Made by a program: the position numbers and the translations under genes | In this document: in pieces, positions 59,263-64,000 of the stretch | Position numbering within the stretch: position 1 is the first letter of the stretch | Layout: every line of letters starts with the position of its first letter | The notes under the pieces: generated by a model | The model's input: the letters and a program-made list of their open reading frames with translations, nothing else | Database searches by the model: none | What the model was told of the DNA's origin: nothing | NCBI GenBank assembly: GCA_025936115.1 | Contig: JAICTZ010000028.1 | Location: forward strand, 23,341 to 87,340 | Reading direction: 5' to 3' | Source: Polyangiaceae bacterium | GTDB taxonomy: Bacteria; Myxococcota_A; Polyangia; Polyangiales; Polyangiaceae | Length of the DNA: 64,000 nt

Positions 59263-60347
59263 CCGTCCGAGCTCCAAGCATCGCCCAGCTGCCCGTGGCG
59301 CGACCGAAACGCCTGCCGAAGCCGAACGGCTCGATGATGACCTCCCTGAGGAGTTGGGTGGAAAACTTCGATGCCGAGCGAGATTGGTTCGCCCAGGGAA
59401 TGATCGAGGGCACCCCGACGGTATTGGTCATCGGCCCCGAGAAGAGCGGCAAGAGCTGGCTGCTTCAGGAACTGATCGTCGCGACCATTTGCGGCGATAG
59501 TTTCCTCGGCCGCTTTCCTATTCAACGCCCCGGCCCGGTGCTCTATCTCGATGCCGAGTACGGGCAGCACGAGACGGCGAGAAGAATCATCCGTCTCGCT
59601 CGGGCCCGCGGGCGAGACGCGACCGAAATCATCGACGACCTCGATTACATTTACGCCCGCGGCTGGACGATCAAATATGAGCGAGGCGAAGAGAAGCGCG
59701 ACGGCAAACAAGCGACGCCAAACCAGACGGTGCGGCTGGCATCGGAGCTGCGCGCCTTACCGGACCACGAAAAGCCGTCTCTGATCGTCGTCGACCCCTT
59801 GCGCAATTTCCTCGCGGGCAGCGAGAACGACGCCGACGCCGTCGTCGAGTTCTTTCTCGGCCTCGAGGTGCTGAAAACCTCGGCTCAGTGCCCGATTGTC
59901 GTCGCCCATCATTTGAACAAGGCCGGCGGTTACTCCGGCTCGCGTGCACTCCTCGGACGCGCCGACCTCATCATCGAGGGCAGCGACGAGCGCGAGCCCT
60001 GGTATTCGGCGATCGGCAGGACCATCCGTCGCGGCGATGCCGTCGCAGAGCGTTTCACGGTTGCAATCGAGCACGTCGACGACGCAGACGACGCGAAGGC
60101 CAAGACCATCCTCCGCGCCAGGTTCACGAGCGAGAACCGGACCAAAGCCGACCTCGGCAAGACGACGTTGCGAGTGCTCGAACTCGTGAAGGAGCAAGGG
60201 CCGTGCTCCGCGCGACAGCTCTCGCTCGGCAAGCTCGCCGTGGGCAAGGTGAGCGAGTGCCTCAAGGAGCTCGAAGTCCTCGGGCGCGTGCGCCGGGGAA
60301 GCAAGGGGTGGGAAGCGTCGATCACTGAAGTGATTTCCAATGATTGA
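59259..60347 (+). CDS. RepA-like AAA ATPase (AAA_25/DnaB-RecA-fold helicase type)
   Basis: A 362-residue ATPase. Walker A GPEKSGKSW, then PVLYLDAEYGQHETARRI, Walker B SLIVVDPLRNFLAG, a sensor/His motif CPIVVAHHLNKAGG and RALLGRADLIIEG: the RepA (RSF1010)/RecA-like helicase layout used by plasmids and integrative elements. The C-terminal 80 residues form a winged helix (GPCSARQLSLGKLAVGKVSE, LEVLGRVRRGSKGW). ATG 59259 overlaps the upstream stop. The repeat cluster starting 36 bp downstream could be the DNA it acts on. Confidence 0.8.
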   Translation: MTVRAPSIAQLPVARPKRLPKPNGSMMTSLRSWVENFDAERDWFAQGMIEGTPTVLVIGPEKSGKSWLLQELIVATICGDSFLGRFPIQRPGPVLYLDAEYGQHETARRIIRLARARGRDATEIIDDLDYIYARGWTIKYERGEEKRDGKQATPNQTVRLASELRALPDHEKPSLIVVDPLRNFLAGSENDADAVVEFFLGLEVLKTSAQCPIVVAHHLNKAGGYSGSRALLGRADLIIEGSDEREPWYSAIGRTIRRGDAVAERFTVAIEHVDDADDAKAKTILRARFTSENRTKADLGKTTLRVLELVKEQGPCSARQLSLGKLAVGKVSECLKELEVLGRVRRGSKGWEASITEVISND

Positions 60348-60382
60348 GTGCGTCTCGACCGTGGGAAACTGGCCCGCTGACC

Positions 60383-60567
60383 GAGACTGTCTCACCCCCC
60401 GAGACAATCTCGCCTTGTGTCTCGCTGTCTCGCCTGTGTCTCGGGTGCTTACGAATCAGCATAATTCCTGCTGTTTCCTGGGCGAGACACTCAGGCGAGA
60501 CAGCGAGAGCGAGACACCCGAGACACACCCCTATAGGGGGTGTCGGGCTCAAACTGTCTCGGGTCTC
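60383..60567. repeat. Cluster of 12 GAGAC/GTCTC repeats (candidate iteron origin)
   Basis: Twelve copies of the 5-mer in 185 bp: GAGAC at 60383, 60401, 60484, 60497, 60511 and 60520, and GTCTC at 60389, 60419, 60427, 60438, 60556 and 60563. Most extend to CGAGACA/TGTCTCG. Left copies point one way and right copies the other, so the centre forms a large inverted repeat (CGCTGTCTCGCCTG near 60423 against its complement near 60492) around an AT-richer core with CATAATTCC. Next to a RepA-like ATPase gene this suggests a replication origin or regulatory array. Confidence 0.6.
60526..60542. repeat. Hairpin CACCCC-TATAG-GGGGTG
   Basis: Perfect 6-bp GC stem with a 5-base loop within the repeat cluster. 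It could be a terminator for the ATPase gene (no T-run) or a structural part of the putative origin. Confidence 0.5.
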
Positions 60568-60623
60568 TCCATGGAATCGCATGTGCGGGTGGAGTCACTT
60601 ACCCGCGGACAGGAAGTTGTAGC

Positions 60624-60881
60624 GTGATCAAACCCACAACCATCACACAGCTGCGAGCGCGCGTCCTTGGTCTCGTCGTGGTCGCCAGGACGACAAATCC
60701 AGAACTCACGCCGCCACGGTTAGAGCTGCGCTCGTCTGCTTCGCAACGCGTTGTGAGAGTAGCGAAGCGTCGTTTCCGCCCCGACACCCTCGTAGTCAAC
60801 GAAGAGTGGCCCGCGGACCCGGTGGAGCTCTTTAGATTCCTGGAGGGGGGCAGCGGCGCGCACCACCAGAAGCGACGTTGA
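60624..60881 (+). CDS. Small element-encoded protein, unrecognised
   Basis: An 85-residue basic protein from GTG 60624, with AGGA 10 nt upstream. VIKPTTITQLRARVLGLVVV opens the chain, and the end DTLVVNEEWPADPVELFRFL looks like ordinary coding sequence. No domain recognised. It follows the repeat cluster and may belong to the same module. Confidence 0.45.
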   Translation: MIKPTTITQLRARVLGLVVVARTTNPELTPPRLELRSSASQRVVRVAKRRFRPDTLVVNEEWPADPVELFRFLEGGSGAHHQKRR

Positions 60882-61095
60882 GCGCCGCCGTGGAAAGCGG
60901 GAAGGCGTCGAGAAAGGGATCGCCGTCGTCGATAGACATTCCCGCCCGGAACGCGTGAAAACGAGCGTGCTCGCGTCACAGCAGCCCTAGCGGGCCTGCT
61001 GTCGCCATGGTCGGAGAGCTACCCCGGGGGGTGTGCCTGCAATTGCGACCGCGGACCGTAGTGCGCTCGTCGCAATAACCGAGCTCCGGACGGGC
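60882..61095. other. Intergenic stretch in the mobile-element module
   Basis: 214 bp with no convincing gene. A short inverted repeat AGCAGCCCTAGCGGGCCTGCTG is at about 60979-61000 and may be a terminator-like hairpin. Confidence 0.35.
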
Positions 61096-61314
61096 ATGAT
61101 TGTCGTGATGGCAATCACAGTGCCGGAAAACATTGACCGAGCGACGCTCCTGCATCTTGCGGGCCTTGCCGAGGTCGACCCCTCAGTCGTGGCCCGGATC
61201 TACGAGGGGCGGCCGGTGCGGTCGCTGTCGATGGTGCGCGTCCGCCGTGCTGCCGTTGCTCTCGGGATCGAGCTCCCCAATCGTGACGACGACGTTCGGC
61301 GAGGTCAACGGTGA
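61096..61314 (+). CDS. Small HTH-like DNA-binding protein 2 of the element
   Basis: About 72 residues from ATG 61096 (ATG 61108 or the earlier 61033 are alternatives). ATLLHLAGLAEVDPSVVARI followed by YEGRPVRSLSMVRVRRAAVA resembles a repressor-like HTH ('LAxLAxVDPxVVxRxxxGxPVRSLSxVRxxRAA') found in myxobacterial integrative elements. A GTGA overlap links it to the next gene. Confidence 0.55.
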   Translation: MIVVMAITVPENIDRATLLHLAGLAEVDPSVVARIYEGRPVRSLSMVRVRRAAVALGIELPNRDDDVRRGQR

Positions 61315-61646
61315 CGCTCGCGGACGTAGCCGAGATCTTGGAGGCCGCCGCTGCTCGCGCGCGAGAGCTCGATGCCCGCGCCCGCGCCGAGCATCGAGAC
61401 TGGATAGACCAAGCGGCAAGTCCGCTCGGACGTAGACGGCACGCGCTTGCGGTGCGTCGTCGCGTCGCTGCCGGTGGGCCGGGGGCCGCCATCGTTGGTC
61501 GCCGCTTGCTCCTCAACGAACAGGCACTCGGCGAAGAGCTCGCCCGGCTCTCCACCAAACGACCAAAAGACGAGGCGCCCAGACCCGAGACCGCACCGGA
61601 GCGAATCGCTCGCAGGCTCGGACTCGTGCGGGGAGGGGCGCAGTGA
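61311..61646 (+). CDS. Excisionase/Xis-like small protein
   Basis: A 111-residue basic protein. WIDQAASPLGRRRHALAVRR followed by AAIVGRRLLLNEQALGEELA has the '-VGRR-LL-xxAL-EEL' wing-and-helix end of excisionase-type MerR-like HTH proteins. The tail is Pro/Glu/Arg-rich. The GTG start overlaps the upstream stop (GTGA), and its own stop overlaps the next GTG. An excision or regulatory role is inferred. Confidence 0.5.
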   Translation: MTLADVAEILEAAAARARELDARARAEHRDWIDQAASPLGRRRHALAVRRRVAAGGPGAAIVGRRLLLNEQALGEELARLSTKRPKDEAPRPETAPERIARRLGLVRGGAQ

Positions 61647-61921
61647 TTCTCAATTCATCTCGCGACCGGTCGGCGCCGACCGGCCAGACGCAAACAGCGA
61701 GCGACCGCGCGGCCGAATTGGCGTTTCATGCGCGCCCGGCTCTCCAGCTGAATTCGTCGATTTTGGCCCAACTCGTTGGCCCACTCACCCCGATCCGAAG
61801 GGCCACGAAAGCGCATTTGAAGCCGAATTGCCCAGTCAATCGAGCGAGGGCACGCGGATTTAGAGTCCGTTGCGGCCTGCAGCGCGGCCCAGGGTCACGG
61901 GCCGAAAACGGGGGGATCTGA
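61643..61921 (+). CDS. Putative small protein, doubtful
   Basis: A 92-residue open frame starting in a GTGA overlap with the Xis-like gene. Ser/Arg/Pro-rich with no recognised motif. The coupling is its only support; the sequence could equally be a non-coding spacer or attachment region before the next gene. Confidence 0.28.
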   Translation: MILNSSRDRSAPTGQTQTASDRAAELAFHARPALQLNSSILAQLVGPLTPIRRATKAHLKPNCPVNRARARGFRVRCGLQRGPGSRAENGGI

Positions 61922-61922
61922 C

Positions 61923-62240
61923 TTGCCGGATACCGAGAGTGTCCCCTCCGTCGGGCGCTTCGAAGACGCGCATGGCAGACAAGCCGAGCTCGGGCAGACG
62001 AAGTGCTTCGTCGCGGTGCCCGACGGAGTGCGGCCCGCTCCCCCGGTGAGTGCGGCGCCGTCACCGCTCCGCAAGAGCGGGCGTTTCACCGCGGGCCCGA
62101 ACGGCAGCGGTACCGCAGCCGCGAAGCGCAAGTCCTCGTTGGCGAAGGTCCCCGACTTCGTGCGCACGGAGCTCGACTTCGTCCCCGCCGAAGACTTTGC
62201 CCCCTTCGACCAAGCGCGACGAGACATCCTCTCGGGCAAG
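61923..62240 (+). pseudogene. Element gene truncated by the IS21 insertion
   Basis: Frame from TTG 61923: about 106 residues, including a basic segment GTAAAKRKSSLAKVPDFVRT and an acidic DFVPAEDFAPFDQARRDILS, until the IS end at 62241. After that the frame runs into IS DNA and stops at 62306. The original 3' part should lie beyond the IS, outside the window. No domain can be named from what remains. Confidence 0.45.
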
Positions 62241-62270
62241 TGTCAACGATCGCCCTCATGGAGCCACGCG

Positions 62271-62364
62271 AGATCGGCCAAGCGGATCCACGTGTGGTCG
62301 GCGTGAGCCAAGCGTCGTTCGGGGTGTAAGCGATGGGCGGCGTAGATCGGCCAAGCGGATCCAC
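62271..62364. repeat. Two 21-bp direct repeats at the IS21 end
   Basis: Identical 21-bp copies at 62271-62291 and 62344-62364, starting AGATCGGCCAAGCGG, spaced 73 bp start to start. IS21-family elements carry multiple terminal repeats that bind the transposase, and these fit that role. Confidence 0.75.
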
Positions 62365-62384
62365 CCTTCGGAGCGGTTGGTTCA

Positions 62385-63161
62385 TCATGCTGAGGTCTCC
62401 TGGTGAGAGTTCTTCTTGGGCTTTCGGCGTTCGGGCGGCGGATTTCGGAATGAGGCCCCGTCGAGGATGAGGACGTGGGCGTCGTGGAGCAGGCGATCCA
62501 TCGCAGCGCTGGCGAGCAGTGGGTCGCCGAAGAGTTCGCCCATCTCCGACGCGGTGCGGTTCGAGGTGATGAGCGTCGAGTGACGTTCGTAGCGGGCGCG
62601 GACGATTTCGTAGAGGTCGACGGGCTCGTCGTCACGCAAGGGGCGCAGCCCGAGGTCGTCGATGATGAGCAAATCCGGCGTGGTGAAGCGAAGAAGCCGC
62701 CGGTCGTGTGAGCCGTCAGCGCGAGAGGCGCGTAGCTGTTTGAAAAGATCCTGGGCCGCGACGTAGAGGACGCTCTTGCCGAGCCGGCAGGCTCGATGTC
62801 CGAGTGATTGCGCGATGTGTGACTTGCCAACACCGGTCGGTCCGAGCAGCAGCACGTTCTGATGCTGGTCGACGAAGCCGCACGTCGCGAGGTCGATCAC
62901 CTTCGCCTTCGGCACGTTCGGGTTGAAATGGAAGTCGAAGTCCTCGAGCGTCCTCGCGTGCTCGAAGTTCGCGCGGCGGACGCGCTGCTCGAGCTGCTTG
63001 CCGTCGCGACGCTCGACCTCGTCCGACAAGAGGCGGAAGAGAAACTCCTCGTACGGCAGGTTGTCCTCGCGCGCCTGCTTCAGCCGGAGCTCGAGTGACT
63101 GCAGCACGCCGCTCAATCGCAGCTTTTTCAGCAATGGGACGAGCTCGTCAATGGTGCTCAC
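62385..63161 (-). CDS. istB: IS21 helper ATPase IstB
   Basis: A 258-residue AAA+ ATPase that assists the IstA transposase. The N-terminal IstB helical domain has LRLSGVLQSLELRLKQARED and FLFRLLSDEVERR. Walker A LLGPTGVGKSH, Walker B DLLIIDDLGLRPL, sensor TSNR and ERHSTLITSNRTASEMGEL all match. Start at GTG 63161, with a 14-nt overlap of the istA end, the standard arrangement. No frameshift seen, so the element may be active. Confidence 0.93.
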   Translation of the reverse strand: MSTIDELVPLLKKLRLSGVLQSLELRLKQAREDNLPYEEFLFRLLSDEVERRDGKQLEQRVRRANFEHARTLEDFDFHFNPNVPKAKVIDLATCGFVDQHQNVLLLGPTGVGKSHIAQSLGHRACRLGKSVLYVAAQDLFKQLRASRADGSHDRRLLRFTTPDLLIIDDLGLRPLRDDEPVDLYEIVRARYERHSTLITSNRTASEMGELFGDPLLASAAMDRLLHDAHVLILDGASFRNPPPERRKPKKNSHQETSA

Positions 63162-64000
63162 TGCCGCCTCCCACATCCACCAGCGTCGCGATATCGCGCG
63201 CAAAGCGCGGCAAATCGGCCCAGAGTTGCTTCGGCTTCTGCGTGGGCAGCGCCTCCAAATCGAGCGCGCGCGTCAGGATGTTCTTGATCGCCTGGTACGT
63301 GTAGCTGCCGTAGAAGCTCGCACGACGCGCAGCCGCGTTCGCGCGCTCGGCGGGAAACTTCTCTAGGTAGGTGACGATCGCCTGGACTGCGCGGAGCTGC
63401 AAAAGCACGTCGTCGGACTCGAAGACTTCCCGCACGAAGACGCCCACGTCGTCGCCGATGCGCTCTGCGCGTTCCTCCCAGTAGCCCTGGCTTCGATGCC
63501 GGAGCTCCGCTCGTCCCTCCGGCAGATGTGCGTCGTGTGTGCTCCGTTGCTTCTTCCCGTTGCGCGCGTGTGTCGCGACACGCACGTCGTCGAGCGAGTA
63601 GATGGCGACGCTGCTCGGCGTCGCTCGCACCCACACTTCCTGATTGATCAGTCGCCACGGCGCGGAGTACAGACGTCGTTCGAAGTGCACGTGGCAATCG
63701 GTGTGCACTGTCGCCTTCTTCCAAACGACTGACTCGTAGCGCCTCTTCGGAAGTGGCAGAAAATGAGCCTGTTCTTCCGCCGTGAAGACCTCGAGCGGAC
63801 GACGCCCGGTCGTCCCGTGCACACGCGCGCCGGCGATGTCCTGCACCCACCTCGCGAGTTCCCGGTTGAGCTCCCCGAGTTCCTGGTCCTGCCGGCCGCG
63901 CAGGAAGTTGTTCTTCACGTACTTCACGCCCGACTCGACTTTGCCCTTCTTCTCCGGCGAGCGCGGCGGCGTCGGATCCACGCGGAAGCCGTAGTGCCGC
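63148..64000 (-). CDS. istA: IS21 transposase IstA, C-terminal part (cut by window edge)
   Basis: About 284 residues are visible; the frame is open to the window edge (YGFRVDPTPPRSPEKKGKVE). The Glu in KKGKVESGVKYVK is the expected last residue of the DDE triad; the two Asp residues lie outside. The C-terminal beta-barrel-like region shows YSAPWRLINQEVWVRATPSS. Overlaps istB by 14 nt. It would carry out strand cleavage and joining. Confidence 0.93.
   Translation of the reverse strand, partial: RHYGFRVDPTPPRSPEKKGKVESGVKYVKNNFLRGRQDQELGELNRELARWVQDIAGARVHGTTGRRPLEVFTAEEQAHFLPLPKRRYESVVWKKATVHTDCHVHFERRLYSAPWRLINQEVWVRATPSSVAIYSLDDVRVATHARNGKKQRSTHDAHLPEGRAELRHRSQGYWEERAERIGDDVGVFVREVFESDDVLLQLRAVQAIVTYLEKFPAERANAAARRASFYGSYTYQAIKNILTRALDLEALPTQKPKQLWADLPRFARDIATLVDVGGGSEHH

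Larger units (their letters stand above)
62241..64000 (-). mobile_element. IS21-family insertion sequence (right part outside window)
   Basis: Contains istB and most of istA on the minus strand in the usual overlapping order. The outer end is placed at 62241, where TGTCAACGATCG begins with the TG expected of IS21 ends and the host frame is lost. Subterminal repeats follow inside (separate entry). The other end, terminal inverted repeat and target duplication are not visible. Confidence 0.85.

Noticed and set aside
60383..60567. CRISPR array
   Set aside because: Repeats are 5-7 bp, occur in both orientations and have irregular 6-42 bp spacing; no cas genes are present.

Overview
The window reads as chromosome of a GC-rich myxobacterium, most likely a Polyangia/Sorangiineae relative (Myxococcota). 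The signs are a MYXO-CTERM-type sorting tail on a secreted glycosidase, several lipoproteins whose lipidated Cys is followed by long Gly/Ser/Ala-rich linkers, a multi-TM histidine kinase paired with an NtrC-type regulator, and frequent GTG/TTG starts with 1-11 nt gene overlaps.

Layout. (1) 0-5 kb: sugar and plant-polysaccharide use, with the end of araD, a maltoporin-like porin, a GH39-like secreted glycosidase and a sugar-binding lipoprotein. (2) 5-13 kb: a TetR/SDR divergent pair, a sensor kinase/sigma-54 regulator pair, an outer-membrane barrel plus lipoprotein pair, a decayed arylsulfotransferase-like gene, a LysR regulator and a GST. (3) 13-24 kb: lipoproteins, a GH3 beta-glucosidase lipoprotein, a second copy of the barrel/lipoprotein pair, gene remnants and a MarR regulator. 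(4) 24-44.4 kb: a stress-physiology block with a globin, OtsA-OtsB fusion, C-terminal processing protease, NhaA, two universal stress proteins, a DUF389 membrane protein, an HtrA-like protein lacking its catalytic serine, a ClC channel with CBS domains, a winged-helix/DUF5985/DUF5985 set, and a sucrose-phosphate-synthase-type glycosyltransferase with a HAD phosphatase-glycosidase fusion. Six intergenic copies of an 18-bp partly palindromic motif (consensus TAGTTKNNNNTCAAACTA) lie upstream of genes in this block, which suggests one shared regulon. (5) 44.6-51.2 kb: an envelope operon (LolA-like protein, two FtsX-type permeases, ABC ATPase, outer-membrane barrel) divergent from an AraC regulator. 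(6) 51.2-52.1 kb: gene debris. (7) 52.1-58.0 kb: a complete type II CBASS anti-phage locus (WYL regulator CapW, patatin phospholipase CapV, CD-NTase, Cap2 E1/E2, Cap3 JAB peptidase) bounded by two partial copies of the 3' half of a tRNA-Phe. (8) 58.2-62.2 kb: a compact, translationally coupled mobile-element module (small DNA-binding proteins, RepA-like AAA ATPase, Xis-like protein) containing a dense GAGAC/GTCTC repeat cluster that may be a replication origin. (9) 62.24 kb to the end: an IS21-family element (istB complete, istA partial) that interrupts the last gene of that module.

How the parts work together. The 24-44 kb block appears built for surviving osmotic, ionic or oxygen stress: two disaccharide compatible-solute routes (trehalose and probably sucrose), ion transport (NhaA, ClC), envelope proteolysis and stress-signal proteins. 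The 52-64 kb end is a layered mobile-element landing zone at a tRNA-Phe target. The CBASS locus follows the known logic of phage sensing, cyclic nucleotide synthesis and phospholipase-driven membrane destruction, with CapW as likely repressor. Coordinates, motifs and overlaps are read from sequence; family assignments come from recognised motifs without database searches.
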